A stretch of DNA of 64,000 bases from Alphaproteobacteria bacterium (GCA_021775995.1 JAJFGS010000013.1:930001-994000); one strand, 5' to 3'; positions 53,740 through 63,963 are shown, counted from the stretch's first letter. The notes: a model not told the origin generated them from the sequence alone. Made by a program: numbers and translations.

Positions 53740-54669
53740 ATGATACCGCTCATCACCTTAGAACGATGTGAAGCTGACTTTGCCAAAATATTAAATAATT
53801 GGCAAACATGGTTACAGGTTGAAAAAAATGTTTCGAAACATACTTTTCGTGCTTATTGCAGTGACATGTCCCGCTTCATTGATTTTCTCAGCCAACATCA
53901 AAGCGAAGCTATCTCTATTAATTCTTTAAGTGCTGCCAATATCACAGACTTTAGAAGCTGGCTTTCCAAACAAGCTGTCGATGGTGCTTCTAGCCAAACT
54001 CGTGCGCGGGCTTTATCAAGTATTAAAAATTTTCTTAACTGGATGGACAAACAAGGCATCGCTCATAATGCCGCTATCAACAATATACGAAGCCCAAAAC
54101 TTCCCCGTAAACTTCCCCGCCCACTGGAAGAAACCCAAGCCTTCCGTTTACTTGATGATATGATATTAGAAGACTGGATTGCCATTCGTGATCGTGCTCT
54201 TTTTACACTTCTCTATGGCTGTGGTTTGCGTATTAACGAAGCATTATCTTTAAATATTGAACATCTACCACGTGATGGATTTTTGCGCGTCATTGGGAAA
54301 GGTAATAAAGAACGCCAAGTTCCTATTTTAATGCAAATTGAAAAACGTCTTGAAGAATACCGTGCGGCCTGCCCCTATCCAGAAACGTCTGATCGCTCTT
54401 TCTTCTTAGGTCAAAAAGGAGGGCGTCTTCACCAAGGCGTTGTTCAAAAATCTATGCGGGATTTGCGGGCGCAACTTAATTTACCTGAAACCGCAACGCC
54501 ACATGCCCTCCGCCACAGTTTTGCGACGCATCTTCTACAAAACGGTGCAAACTTACGTGAAATTCAAGAATTGCTTGGCCATGTTTCACTCAGCACGACC
54601 CAACGGTACACTGATGTAAACTACGAAGACCTAAAAAAAGTTTACAAGAAAGCTCACCCTAGAAGCTAA
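53740..54669 (+). CDS. xerC: Tyrosine recombinase XerC
   Basis: Resolves chromosome dimers at dif with XerD. 309 aa, standard. The core-binding domain begins ERCEADFAKILNNWQTWL; catalytic residues: Arg in YGCGLRINEAL, Lys in GKGNKERQVP, HALRH, GHVSLSTTQRYTDV with Tyr. All are intact. It converges with lpdA. It is distinct from the island integrase. Confidence 0.96.
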   Translation: MIPLITLERCEADFAKILNNWQTWLQVEKNVSKHTFRAYCSDMSRFIDFLSQHQSEAISINSLSAANITDFRSWLSKQAVDGASSQTRARALSSIKNFLNWMDKQGIAHNAAINNIRSPKLPRKLPRPLEETQAFRLLDDMILEDWIAIRDRALFTLLYGCGLRINEALSLNIEHLPRDGFLRVIGKGNKERQVPILMQIEKRLEEYRAACPYPETSDRSFFLGQKGGRLHQGVVQKSMRDLRAQLNLPETATPHALRHSFATHLLQNGANLREIQELLGHVSLSTTQRYTDVNYEDLKKVYKKAHPRS

Positions 54670-54674
54670 CAGAA

Positions 54675-56066
54675 CTACATATGGATTTCGCCACCATGCA
54701 CCGCAAGTGCTGCTTCTTTAACTACCTCTTCCAATGTTGGATGTGCATGACAAGTACGTGCTATATCTTCACTCGATGCACCAAACTCCATGCCTAACAC
54801 AACCTCGGCAATCAATGTTCCTGCCTCTGGCCCGATAATGTGACAACCTAAAACACGGTCAGTTTTAGCATCGGCAATAATTTTAACAAAGCCATCAACG
54901 GCATTCATCGCCCGCGCACGACCATTGGCCATAAAAGGAAACTTTCCTACCTTATAGGCAACGCCAGATTCTTTTAATTGCTCCTCAGTTTGTCCAACAT
55001 TCGCCACTTCTGGCCATGTGTAAACAACACCAGGAATTAAATTATAATCAATGTGACCTGATTGACCATCCAACATTTCAGCCAAGATAAAACCTTCATC
55101 TTCGGCTTTATGGGCAAGCATCGGTCCTGCTATCACATCACCAATGGCATAAATACCATCAACATTTGTTTTAAAATGACCATCGGTTTTTATACGTCCA
55201 CGCTCGTCTGTTTCAACACCAACGGTGTCTAACCCTAAACTTTCTGTGTAAGCTTTACGGCCAACTGAGACCAAAACAACATCGGCATTTAATTTTTCCG
55301 ACGTTCCACCCGCTGCAGGTTCAAGTGTTAAGTCAACACCAGATTTCGTTGCTTTAGCAGATGTAACTTTGGTTGATAACTTGAACTGAATACCTTGTCG
55401 TTTGAAAATTTTATTGGCTTCTTTACGAATCTCACCATCCATACCCGGTAAAATTTGATCTACAAACTCAATAACCGTCACATTACTGCCCAAGCGTGAC
55501 CAAACAGAGCCAAGCTCTAACCCAATCACACCGCCGCCAATGACAACCATTTCTTTTGGTACTTTGGTTAATTCTAATGCACCCGTAGAAGATACAATTT
55601 TTTCTTCATCAATTTTAATACCAGAAAGTCCAGCGACATCGGACCCCGTAGCAATAACAATATTTTTTGTTTCATATTCAGTGCCATCAACATCGACTTT
55701 GTTTTTAGCAGTAATTTTACCTTCTCCTTTAAGCCAATCGATTTTGTTTTTCTTAAAGAGAAACTCAATACCCTTCGTATTGGCTTCAACAACACTATCT
55801 TTATATTTCATCATAGTCGGCAGATCGAGCTTTACACCGCCTGTTTTAATACCAAATTTTTCAAACTCGGATTGAGCGGCATGATATTTTTCAGATGTAC
55901 TCAATAATGCTTTTGATGGGATACAGCCAATATTCAAACAAGTACCGCCAAGTGTGTCACGTTTTTCAACACAGGCCACCTTCATACCGAGTTGCGCCGC
56001 ACGAATTGCACAAACATAACCACCAGGACCAGAACCAATAACTATAAGATCATAAACTGAAGACAT
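54675..56066 (-). CDS. lpdA: Dihydrolipoamide dehydrogenase (E3)
   Basis: Reoxidises the lipoyl groups of 2-oxoacid dehydrogenase complexes using NAD+. 463 aa. FAD loop VIGSGPGGYVCAI, redox-active CLNIGCIPSK (two Cys), NAD loop VIGGGVIGLELGSVWSRLG, and catalytic HAHPTLEE near the C-terminus are intact. In order after sucA-sucB it is the E3 of the 2-oxoglutarate dehydrogenase complex, but it is separated from sucB by a gene on the opposite strand. Confidence 0.97.
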   Translation of the reverse strand: MSSVYDLIVIGSGPGGYVCAIRAAQLGMKVACVEKRDTLGGTCLNIGCIPSKALLSTSEKYHAAQSEFEKFGIKTGGVKLDLPTMMKYKDSVVEANTKGIEFLFKKNKIDWLKGEGKITAKNKVDVDGTEYETKNIVIATGSDVAGLSGIKIDEEKIVSSTGALELTKVPKEMVVIGGGVIGLELGSVWSRLGSNVTVIEFVDQILPGMDGEIRKEANKIFKRQGIQFKLSTKVTSAKATKSGVDLTLEPAAGGTSEKLNADVVLVSVGRKAYTESLGLDTVGVETDERGRIKTDGHFKTNVDGIYAIGDVIAGPMLAHKAEDEGFILAEMLDGQSGHIDYNLIPGVVYTWPEVANVGQTEEQLKESGVAYKVGKFPFMANGRARAMNAVDGFVKIIADAKTDRVLGCHIIGPEAGTLIAEVVLGMEFGASSEDIARTCHAHPTLEEVVKEAALAVHGGEIHM

Positions 56067-56172
56067 AATTTAATATCCATAACCGTTTAAAAGTTGAATT
56101 TTACACGTAGATTTGTAGCTTATTGGGTAAATTAAGGCTAGTATAATTACAATTAAAGGCTGAATAACTCTT

Positions 56173-57138
56173 ATGACATCTCCCCCTTTCTTACATATGC
56201 AGGCTGCAATTGATATTGTTCCCAAAAGCCAGCACCCAACCAACAAAATAGCCGCCGCTCTTTTTGGTATCAATAAAGATGGAAAAGAATTTTCAATATC
56301 TCGCACCAATCATTGGCCTGAGCCTATCTATGAAAAAATTGGCACCACAAAAGATGTTGGTAATTCTTCAGGTACGATTCATGCTGAAACCGCCTGCATT
56401 TTGAATTCGCCTTACGCGACTGAAAACGCATCACTTTGTATTACCGATCCCTTTTGTCCCAACTGCGCAAAAAATATTGCTGAATCTGGTATAAAAAATA
56501 TTTATCTTGATGAAAATGGATTTGATAAAGATTTCTTTAAACGGCGTGGTGATCATTTTGATCGTATGTCGATGCAAATTTGCGAACGTGCTGGCATTAA
56601 TGTTTATGCTTTAAGTATGCTGGCCAAAAAAACACGCACTATTTTAAAAATCCCTGATAACTATAAGCCTGCTGAAGACAGCCCTATTATAGCCGAGCCT
56701 ATTGAAAGCGTTAGTGATGCAATTTTACATGACATTATTGAGTCTGCGACAACACATAACAAACGCCGCAAATTCGCTATTGCAATGGTTAAAACAAAAA
56801 ATGGAAATGATTTTGCCCTCATTGCGCGCGCCCATGCTGTTATCGGTTATTCTATGCAAGAACCCGAAGAAGCTCTCGATCTTCTGACTCCGCGCGGTAA
56901 ATACAGCTTTATCCAAGAACCCATTAATAGGCTAATGATGTACTTAGCACGCAAGGGGCACACACTCCATCCTGATTATTTATATTGCAGCCAAGTTCCC
57001 ACGGCACGAGAACAAGTCAATCTTGTTGGTGCTAATATTAAACGCATTACAGTCGGCAATACACAACGTTGCCGCGATCCGCGTGGGCTTGATGCCATGA
57101 AAATTCTAAAAGACAAAAAAATATTAGATTATTCTTAG
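56173..57138 (+). CDS. Two-domain deaminase-like protein
   Basis: 321 aa. The N-terminal half has a cytidine-deaminase zinc site: HAETACI (zinc His and catalytic Glu) followed by [20 protein letters not shown] with the C-x-x-C pair. The C-terminal half ([37 protein letters not shown]) looks like a second, decayed deaminase fold with no HxE motif. Substrate unknown; candidates include free cytosine nucleotides or a tRNA base. It lies on the opposite strand between sucB and lpdA and overlaps the sucB stop by 4 bp. Confidence 0.7.
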   Translation: MTSPPFLHMQAAIDIVPKSQHPTNKIAAALFGINKDGKEFSISRTNHWPEPIYEKIGTTKDVGNSSGTIHAETACILNSPYATENASLCITDPFCPNCAKNIAESGIKNIYLDENGFDKDFFKRRGDHFDRMSMQICERAGINVYALSMLAKKTRTILKIPDNYKPAEDSPIIAEPIESVSDAILHDIIESATTHNKRRKFAIAMVKTKNGNDFALIARAHAVIGYSMQEPEEALDLLTPRGKYSFIQEPINRLMMYLARKGHTLHPDYLYCSQVPTAREQVNLVGANIKRITVGNTQRCRDPRGLDAMKILKDKKILDYS

Positions 57139-58355
57139 ATATCCAATAACAATCGTTGAGGGTCTTCCAAGGCTTCTTTAACACGCACCAAGAAGCTCAC
57201 AGATTCTTTACCATCAATAATACGATGGTCATAGGAAAGCGCTATATACATCATCGGACGCGCTTCAATCTCACCATTTGGCATGACCATTGGACGTTTC
57301 TGAATTTTATGCATCCCTAAAATTGCTGATTGCGGCGCATTCAAAATAGGTGTGGCCATCAACGATCCAAAAACACCCCCATTGGTAATGGTAAAGGTGC
57401 CGCCTTGCATTTCTTCAATAGCAATTTTTCCATCACGCGCACGCCCACCAACATCCATAATATCTTTTTCAATTTGTGCCATAGATTTTTGATCACAATC
57501 ACGAATAACAGGAACGATCAAACCTTGTGGCGTACTAACAGCAATACCAATATCGTAATAATTCTTAAATACAATCTCATCACCATCAATTTCAGCATTC
57601 ACAGCAGGGAATTCTTTTAGAGCCTGTACGGCGGCTTTGACGAAGAAAGACATGAAGCCTAATTTTACATCATGTTTCTTCACAAAATTATCTTGATACT
57701 CTTTACGCAAAGCCATAATTGCGCCCATATCAATCTCATTAAACGTTGTTAAAATTGCTGCTGTTTCCTGCGCACTCTTTAAACGTTTAGCAATAACTTG
57801 TCTTAATCTTGTCATACGCACCCGTTCCTCACGTTGCGTATTATCTGGTGCTACATTCGTCGGTGCTGCAGATGGCATTGGAGGGGCTGGCTCTGCCGAT
57901 TTTTCTACACCACCCGCCATATGATTTTGAACATCTTCTTTAGTCAAACGACCATCTTTACCTGTGCCATCAATTTTTGAAGCATCTAGATTATTGTCAT
58001 TCACCATTTTTGTTACAGCTGGTGATAACTTATGGGCTTCATCATTTTTAGTGGGCGCAGGTGCGGGTGCTTCCTTTGGTGCTTCAACTGGTGCAGCGGC
58101 AGGTTTTGAATCATTCGCAACACTGCCACCAATTTCACCGAGCAATGCCCCCACTTCAACATTTTCACCCTCTTTAACAACAATAGAACTAATCACACCT
58201 GCACTTGGTGCATTAACTTCTAAGGTCACCTTATCAGTTTCCAACTCTACAATAGGCTCATCAACGGCAACGGTGTCGCCTTCTTTTTTAAGCCATTGAG
58301 CAACCGTCGCCTCGGATACAGACTCACCTAAGGTTGGAACTACAATCTGGGTCAT
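57135..58355 (-). CDS. sucB: Dihydrolipoyl succinyltransferase (E2 of OGDH)
   Basis: Core of the 2-oxoglutarate dehydrogenase complex. 406 aa: a lipoyl domain with the lipoylated Lys in ETDKVTLEV, an Ala/Pro/Glu linker, an E3-binding domain ([23 protein letters not shown]), then the catalytic domain with [13 protein letters not shown]. One lipoyl domain, as usual for this class. Overlaps the deaminase-like gene by 4 bp on the other strand. Confidence 0.97.
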   Translation of the reverse strand: MTQIVVPTLGESVSEATVAQWLKKEGDTVAVDEPIVELETDKVTLEVNAPSAGVISSIVVKEGENVEVGALLGEIGGSVANDSKPAAAPVEAPKEAPAPAPTKNDEAHKLSPAVTKMVNDNNLDASKIDGTGKDGRLTKEDVQNHMAGGVEKSAEPAPPMPSAAPTNVAPDNTQREERVRMTRLRQVIAKRLKSAQETAAILTTFNEIDMGAIMALRKEYQDNFVKKHDVKLGFMSFFVKAAVQALKEFPAVNAEIDGDEIVFKNYYDIGIAVSTPQGLIVPVIRDCDQKSMAQIEKDIMDVGGRARDGKIAIEEMQGGTFTITNGGVFGSLMATPILNAPQSAILGMHKIQKRPMVMPNGEIEARPMMYIALSYDHRIIDGKESVSFLVRVKEALEDPQRLLLDI

Positions 58356-58389
58356 TTTTTATTTCCTTTAATACTACTCTATAGGTTTA

Positions 58390-61272
58390 TTACAAAGTAA
58401 GAGCCTCATCAACCAATTTAGCTTGTTGGGCATTATGGATTGTTAAAGATCCTGTAGCCGGCGAAGCCGCAGCTTCCCGTCCTATATAAGACGGACGACC
58501 TACCTTATGCTTAACTTCCGCTAAAACACCCTCAATACGGCGATCAACAAAATTCCATGCCCCCATATTTTGGGTTTCTTCTTGGCACCAAACAATCTCC
58601 GCATTTGGATATTGTGATAATTCTTCTACCAATACATCATGTGGGAATGGATAAAGCTGTTCTATACGTACAAATATAATATCTTTAATCTTACGATCCC
58701 GACGCTCCTGCAATAAATCATAATAAACTTTACCTGTACAAAGTATGACACGTTTAATATCTTTTGGTTTAGCCAACTCATCTTTATCATGATCCTCAAA
58801 AATACGATGAAAACTAGAACCTTCAGAAAAATCTTCCATATTAGAAACACAGAGTTTATGACGAAGCAAAGATTTGGGGGTCATTAGAATTAATGGCTTT
58901 CTAAAATCGCGGCACATTTGACGGCGTAAAATATGAAAGTAGTTGGCTGGCGTCGTACAATTTGCTACCTGCCAATTATCCTCAGCACTCGCTTGCAAAA
59001 ACCTTTCAAGACGCGCAGAAGAATGTTCAGGCCCCTGTCCTTCCATACCATGTGGCAACATCAACACAAGACCGCACATTCTAAGCCATTTTGTTTCACT
59101 AGAAGAAATAAATTGATCAATAATCGTTTGCGCTCCATTAACAAAATCACCAAACTGCCCCTCCCACATTACCAATGTTTTTGGGTCGGCAGACGCATAA
59201 CCATACTCAAACCCCATCACCGCAAATTCGGACAATGGGCTGTCATGGGCCTCAAAACAGCCTTGGTCTTTCTTAATATGTTCCAAGGGAAGATATTTTT
59301 TTTCAGTTTGTTGGTCATACAAAATCGCGTGACGTTGTGAAAACGTACCCCGCCCCACATCTTGGCCAGACAAACGCACACTAAACTTTTGGTCAACCAA
59401 TGAACCAAAGGCCATCGCTTCAGCTGTCGCCCAATCAAAACCTTTTCCTGTTTCAAACATTTTGGCTTTCGTCTTTAACTGACGTAGAATTTTACTATTG
59501 ATATTAAAATCACTTGGCGTACTCGTTAAAACTTTACCAATTTCTTGCAATGTTTTTTCATTTACAGCCGTATCGCCACGACGGTCACCATCTGGTGCTA
59601 TTTTAAATCCACTCCATTGACCTTCTAGGTAATCAGCCTTGTTAGGTTTAAAATCTTCTGCTGCTTTAAAGGATACACTTAAATATTCGTTAAATTCATC
59701 AACGATTTTTTGCGCCTCATCTGCGCTTATCACTCCATCAGCGACCAGTTTTTCACCGTACTTCTCACACGTTGTTTGTTGACTGGAAATTTGTTTATAC
59801 ATGATAGGCTGTGTAAAGGAGGGCTCGTCCCCTTCATTATGACCGAAACGACGATAACAAAACATATCAATCACAACATCTTTTTTAAATTTCTGACGAA
59901 ATTCTGTAGCAATACGCGCTACATGAACCACAGCCTCTGGGTCATCCCCGTTCACATGAAAGATTGGTGCCGCCAACATTTTAGCTACATCGGTACAATA
60001 AGGACCTGAACGCCCATAGGCAGGGCGGGTTGTAAAACCAATTTGGTTATTAATAACAATATGAAGTGTTCCACCAACTTGATATCCTGGCAATTCAGAA
60101 ATCATCAATGTTTCAGGCACAACTCCCTGCCCTGCAAACGCCGCATCACCATGAAGCAACATAGGCATGACCTCAACAGATTCTGTATCACCCGACCTGA
60201 CTTGTTTGGCACGCACTTTTCCAACAACGACAGGGTTTACACATTCTAAATGTGATGGGTTTGCTGCTAAAGATAGATGAATGTTATTTCCATCAAAGTC
60301 ACGGTCACTTGATGTTCCCATATGATATTTTACATCACCAGATCCTTGCACATCATCAGGTTTCGACGATACGCCGTGAAACTCTGAAAACATTGCTGTA
60401 AATGACTTACCCAATACATTGGTCAAAACATTTAAACGGCCGCGATGCGCCATACCCAACGAAATTTCCTTTAAACCCAATTGCCCGCCGCGCTTCATAA
60501 TTTGTTCGATGCATGGCACCAAAGCCTCACCACCATCTAAACCAAAACGTTTTGTGCCTGGATACTTAACGTGAAGGAATTTTTCAAACCCTTCTGATGC
60601 AACCAACCTTTGATAAATCGCTTTTTTTCCTGTTTCAGTGAAATTTGTTTTATTATGCGGTTCTTCAATACGCCGTTGAACCCAACTTTTTTCATCTGGG
60701 TCAGTAAGGTGCATAAATTCAACACCAATCTTCCCACAATAAGTTTCTTTTAAAACTTTTATAATTTCATGTAGACCGGCACTCTCAAGACCTAAAACCC
60801 CATCAATAAAAATTGGGCGGCCATAATCAGTTGATTCAAACCCATAATGCGCAGGATCTAATTCTGGACGATACACTTCTTCACGCAATCCCAATGGATC
60901 AAGATCTGCCATTAAATGTCCACGGGCACGATAAGCGCGGATCAACATAATTGCACGAATAGAATCCAATGCTGCCTGACGCGCATCACTACCCATATCC
61001 ATTTTTTCATGCCCATCAGAAATAACAGGCGCAGTTTCAACTAAATGTTCACCACCTTCATGGGAAAATCCATTACCATCACGGCGGTTTTGTTCTGGTG
61101 TCCAACTGGCTCCATGAAGTTCTTTCAAAATAGAAATTTCTTCATCATTCAAATCGTCAAAAAATTGTTTCCAGCTTGAATCAATCTTTGCAGGATTGCG
61201 TCTGTACTGAGCATAAAGATGCGCAATATATTCAGAATTTATACCAGTTAAGAAAGACAGATTTTCAGACAT
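58390..61272 (-). CDS. sucA: 2-oxoglutarate dehydrogenase E1
   Basis: Thiamine-diphosphate-dependent E1 that decarboxylates 2-oxoglutarate and transfers succinyl groups to SucB. 960 aa, normal for alphaproteobacteria. MSENLSFLTGINSEYIAHLYAQYRRNP is the conserved N-terminus. The E1 core includes LGMAHRGRLNVLTNVLGK, GDAAFAGQGVVPETLMISEL and HNEGDEPSFTQP; the transketolase-like C-terminal half includes HDSPLSEFAVMGFEYGYASADP and LMLPHGMEGQGPEHSSARLERFL. It follows the 178-aa hypothetical gene after 46 bp. Confidence 0.98.
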   Translation of the reverse strand: MSENLSFLTGINSEYIAHLYAQYRRNPAKIDSSWKQFFDDLNDEEISILKELHGASWTPEQNRRDGNGFSHEGGEHLVETAPVISDGHEKMDMGSDARQAALDSIRAIMLIRAYRARGHLMADLDPLGLREEVYRPELDPAHYGFESTDYGRPIFIDGVLGLESAGLHEIIKVLKETYCGKIGVEFMHLTDPDEKSWVQRRIEEPHNKTNFTETGKKAIYQRLVASEGFEKFLHVKYPGTKRFGLDGGEALVPCIEQIMKRGGQLGLKEISLGMAHRGRLNVLTNVLGKSFTAMFSEFHGVSSKPDDVQGSGDVKYHMGTSSDRDFDGNNIHLSLAANPSHLECVNPVVVGKVRAKQVRSGDTESVEVMPMLLHGDAAFAGQGVVPETLMISELPGYQVGGTLHIVINNQIGFTTRPAYGRSGPYCTDVAKMLAAPIFHVNGDDPEAVVHVARIATEFRQKFKKDVVIDMFCYRRFGHNEGDEPSFTQPIMYKQISSQQTTCEKYGEKLVADGVISADEAQKIVDEFNEYLSVSFKAAEDFKPNKADYLEGQWSGFKIAPDGDRRGDTAVNEKTLQEIGKVLTSTPSDFNINSKILRQLKTKAKMFETGKGFDWATAEAMAFGSLVDQKFSVRLSGQDVGRGTFSQRHAILYDQQTEKKYLPLEHIKKDQGCFEAHDSPLSEFAVMGFEYGYASADPKTLVMWEGQFGDFVNGAQTIIDQFISSSETKWLRMCGLVLMLPHGMEGQGPEHSSARLERFLQASAEDNWQVANCTTPANYFHILRRQMCRDFRKPLILMTPKSLLRHKLCVSNMEDFSEGSSFHRIFEDHDKDELAKPKDIKRVILCTGKVYYDLLQERRDRKIKDIIFVRIEQLYPFPHDVLVEELSQYPNAEIVWCQEETQNMGAWNFVDRRIEGVLAEVKHKVGRPSYIGREAAASPATGSLTIHNAQQAKLVDEALTL

Positions 61273-61318
61273 CGTTACTTCATAATTAAGGTTACCAAAA
61301 GAAATTCAGGAAAGACCA

Positions 61319-61855
61319 TTACCCTTTAAGAACAGTGCGTAGTTTATTCAAGGCAGCTTTTTCAGCGTCACTTATATTCTCAGGATTTTTACCTAGGTTA
61401 GCACCACCACCTAAACTGCCCATCCATTCGAAAAGACGATTAAAATGCATTTCATTATCAGGGTCTATTTGCTCACCATAAGCTTGAGCAACCACCATAC
61501 CCATTCTCCAAATTGTTTGTTTATATTGTGCCAAAGCTTTGTCGCCTGCCTTTTCTTTACAAAGATTGAGTGCTGTTTCGACTTCAGCTAAAAACTTACC
61601 TTCATCCGCTACACTTGCCCATGACGGCCAAGAAGATTTGTTTTGCTCCACACCTTGCATCACCGCAGCGGCAAAAGGAGCTTTATTCTGTTTTGCTAAA
61701 CCGGAAATCGCCGCTTCCATGGCTTTGCTTTCCTCACGCTCATCAATCTTGCTACCCGTATTATCATCAACATTTGATACCCAAACGCCGACGCGATAAG
61801 GAATAGAGGCAATCAAAGTACGTTCTTCAGCGGTAAATTTTGATAAGTCAGCCAT
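61319..61855 (-). CDS. Hypothetical protein between sucD and sucA
   Basis: 178 aa, helical, no signal peptide. MADLSKFTAEERTLIASIPYRVGVWVSNVDD ... DEREESKAMEAAISGLAKQNK resembles tellurite-resistance TerB-like helical bundles in texture, but lacks a decisive motif. The C-terminal part FEWMGSLGGGANLGKNPENISDAEKAALNKLRTVLKG is Gly-rich. It is probably transcribed with sucA; the terminator at 61907-61952 lies just upstream of its start, so it has its own promoter in the short gap or depends on read-through. Confidence 0.65.
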   Translation of the reverse strand: MADLSKFTAEERTLIASIPYRVGVWVSNVDDNTGSKIDEREESKAMEAAISGLAKQNKAPFAAAVMQGVEQNKSSWPSWASVADEGKFLAEVETALNLCKEKAGDKALAQYKQTIWRMGMVVAQAYGEQIDPDNEMHFNRLFEWMGSLGGGANLGKNPENISDAEKAALNKLRTVLKG

Positions 61856-61906
61856 GGTGAATCCTGCTTTTGAATTATTTTAACTCTATATTCTGCCATG
61901 TAAGCC

Positions 61907-61952
61907 AAAAAAAAAGAAGGGATAGGTTGAAATTTTCAATACCTATCCCTTC
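61907..61952 (-). terminator. Strong Rho-independent terminator (minus strand)
   Basis: GAAGGGATAGG (61916-61926) and CCTATCCCTTC (61942-61952) make a perfect 11-bp stem with a 15-nt loop, followed on the minus strand by nine T (A run at 61907-61915). No coding gene ends just before it, so it terminates the non-coding RNA candidate. Confidence 0.85.
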
Positions 61953-62091
61953 TTAAGAGGGGCTCTACCTTCATAACGAAGGGAAATGAGGTAAAGCTAT
62001 GGGTGGTGTGCGCCATAAACCGGTATGCGGCTATGACGACTTGGTTTAAGCCTCCTCGCGCCAAATAAATGAATGAGGGCGCATGAGGGCT
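61907..62091 (-). ncRNA. Candidate non-coding RNA (possibly 6S-like), sucD-sucA gap
   Basis: About 185 nt on the minus strand between the small ORF at 62147 and a strong terminator, with no open frame. It begins with a hairpin GCCCTCATGCGCC/GGCGCGAGGAGGC (62090-62050), continues CTTAAACCAAGTCGTC, reminiscent of the GCCTTAAAACTGCGACGAC segment of 6S RNA, then a GCCGCATA/TATGGC hairpin and a CCTTCGTTATGAAGG hairpin before the terminator. The length equals that of E. coli 6S (184 nt). The first 40 nt match the purB leader hairpin at 19919-19958. 6S identity is tentative; another alphaproteobacterial small RNA is possible. Confidence 0.42.
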
Positions 62092-62146
62092 TACTTTAAA
62101 AGAGGGGTTCAGGCTCTTTTGGGAATTCAATTTTTACATTAAAAAC

Positions 62147-62266
62147 CTAAAAAGTTATAATTTGACCTGCAAGGTCAGTCATATTCTCTAAAGGGTGAAA
62201 ATCAGCAATTTTTGCCAAAGTAATCAACCATAATGTTGTTCCTACGAAATATATCTTGTTTGTCAT
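62147..62266 (-). CDS. Small ORF, 39 aa, hydrophobic N-terminal half
   Basis: Minus-strand ATG at 62266 with GGGAG seven bases upstream. The peptide starts MTNKIYFVGTTLWLITLAKI and ends NMTDLAGQIITF; the first 21 residues could be a membrane helix. A hairpin AAAAGAG/CTCTTTT at about 62103-62125 lies downstream and may end its transcript. It lies after the sucD terminator and before the RNA candidate. A coding role is plausible but unproven. Confidence 0.4.
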   Translation of the reverse strand: MTNKIYFVGTTLWLITLAKIADFHPLENMTDLAGQIITF

Positions 62267-62356
62267 GTTAAGGCTCCCAAGTTCTAGTTATCTTCTTTCC
62301 TAATACGTTGCAAAGCCAATGCCAAAAATTAATCAAATAAAATCAATAACTTAAAT

Positions 62357-62380
62357 AAAAAGAGGGCTCTAAGCCCTCTT
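62357..62380 (-). terminator. Rho-independent terminator after sucD
   Basis: AAGAGGGCT (62360-62368) and AGCCCTCTT (62372-62380) form a 9-bp stem with a 3-nt loop; the minus strand continues with a T-rich run. It lies 36 bp after the sucD stop and faces the same way. Confidence 0.85.
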
Positions 62381-62415
62381 CACTTTCTGCCCATAGGCAC
62401 TATTTTCCGTAACGA

Positions 62416-63291
62416 TTAGGCCGCCATCGCCTCTTTCATGGCACGCCCCAATCCACCAGGACTGTCTGATACAACAAAGCCTGCGGCGCGCATCGCATCC
62501 ATCTTGGCTTCAGCAGTATCATCACCACCAGAAATAATGGCGCCAGCATGCCCCATACGTTTTCCTGGAGGAGCCGTAGCCCCTGCGATAAAGCCTGCGA
62601 TTGGCTTTTTATTTTTCAGACCTTTATAAAATTCAGCTGCATCAATCTCTGCGGCACCCCCAATTTCACCAATCATCAAAATACCTTGAGTCTCATCGTC
62701 TTTCATAAATAATTCGATACAATCGATAAAGTTCGTTCCATTTACTGGATCGCCACCAATACCTATACAGGTTGATTGCCCCAATCCAACCGCCCCTGTT
62801 TGAGCAACAGCTTCGTATGTCAACGTACCAGAACGTGAAACGATTCCAATTTTACCTTTTTTATGAATGTGACCCGGCATAATACCAATCTTACATTCAT
62901 CTGGTGTAATCACCCCTGGGCAATTTGGTCCGATAAGACGTGTGTTAGAACCTTGAAGTGCACGCTTCACTTTTACCATGTCCAAAACAGGAATACCTTC
63001 GGTGATACAAACAACCAATTCAATTTTGGCATCAATTGCTTCTAAAATTGAATCTGCGGCAAATGGTGGCGGCACATAAATAACAGAGGCATTCGCTCCT
63101 GTTTTAGCTCTCGCTTCATCAACCGTATTAAAAACTGGCAACCCTAAATGGTCTTGCCCGCCCTTACCTGGGGTTACACCACCAACCATATTGGTACCAT
63201 AGGTAATGGCTTGCTCACTATGAAATGTACCTTGTGAGCCAGTAAAACCCTGACAGATAAGCTTTGTATTTTTATTCACTAGAACAGACAT
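62416..63291 (-). CDS. sucD: Succinyl-CoA synthetase alpha subunit
   Basis: Makes succinate and ATP/GTP from succinyl-CoA in the TCA cycle. 291 aa, standard. CoA-binding Rossmann motif [18 protein letters not shown], the [10 protein letters not shown] segment and the phosphorylated His in [13 protein letters not shown] are intact. The beta subunit gene (sucC) normally precedes it directly but here a membrane HhH gene does; sucC may lie beyond the right edge. Confidence 0.97.
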   Translation of the reverse strand: MSVLVNKNTKLICQGFTGSQGTFHSEQAITYGTNMVGGVTPGKGGQDHLGLPVFNTVDEARAKTGANASVIYVPPPFAADSILEAIDAKIELVVCITEGIPVLDMVKVKRALQGSNTRLIGPNCPGVITPDECKIGIMPGHIHKKGKIGIVSRSGTLTYEAVAQTGAVGLGQSTCIGIGGDPVNGTNFIDCIELFMKDDETQGILMIGEIGGAAEIDAAEFYKGLKNKKPIAGFIAGATAPPGKRMGHAGAIISGGDDTAEAKMDAMRAAGFVVSDSPGGLGRAMKEAMAA

Positions 63292-63330
63292 GTTTTTTCT
63301 ACTTTATTGAAAGGTTATAATAATATTTTT

Positions 63331-63963
63331 TTAAATAGTAACAACAGGACTCATGTTTTTCGCGTTAGAAATCCAATCATTCACTTCATCAACGGTTGGC
63401 ACTGTCGGTGCAATGGTTTCTTTACCTGCATTATTGACGGTTTCCATTTCCGCAACCAAGTCATCCGCATTGGCTTTTGCCAACTGTGATATTGTTGAAA
63501 TTCCAGTCGTATAAGCAAGTTCAGCATATTGATGATCTATTCCTTCAACACGTAATAAATCAGACATCGACGCCCAATCATGAATAGGTTTAACCAAAAT
63601 GTTTAAATCCTTTGCCGCTAATTCACGAGAAGATGGTGTATGAAGTTTACGTAGTAAATCACCCACTGTTGAAATACCGTACTCACGGAACAAACCACCC
63701 GTTTGAGGGCCAACCCCTTCCAAAGTTTCAATGTCATACCCATCAGCATCAAGATTAACATTTGTATCCAAATTAATCGTTGCCGCATCCTCAGCATCAT
63801 CAACATAGGGAGATGAAAAACTTGTTGCCGTATTTGCAACATCTTTTTTCTCTTTTTTACTTTTGCCGCCGCAACACATCTTACATAGCAAGTACCCTAA
63901 AAGCAGACCCAATAAAAACGAGATAAGAAGACACAATAAAATTTGAGTGATAAGATATGCCAT
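63331..63963 (-). CDS. TM-anchored helix-hairpin-helix (DUF4332-like) protein
   Basis: 210 aa. The N-terminal TM helix ITQILLCLLISFLLGLLLGYLL is followed by a Lys-rich and Cys-containing stretch, a spacer, then two HhH-like units: DIETLEGVGPQTGGLFREYGISTVGDLL and SDLLRVEGIDHQYAELAYTTGISTISQLA. This matches DUF4332-type helical repeats. Function unknown. It is 39 bp upstream of sucD in the same direction and may be in the same transcript. Confidence 0.75.
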   Translation of the reverse strand: MAYLITQILLCLLISFLLGLLLGYLLCKMCCGGKSKKEKKDVANTATSFSSPYVDDAEDAATINLDTNVNLDADGYDIETLEGVGPQTGGLFREYGISTVGDLLRKLHTPSSRELAAKDLNILVKPIHDWASMSDLLRVEGIDHQYAELAYTTGISTISQLAKANADDLVAEMETVNNAGKETIAPTVPTVDEVNDWISNAKNMSPVVTI

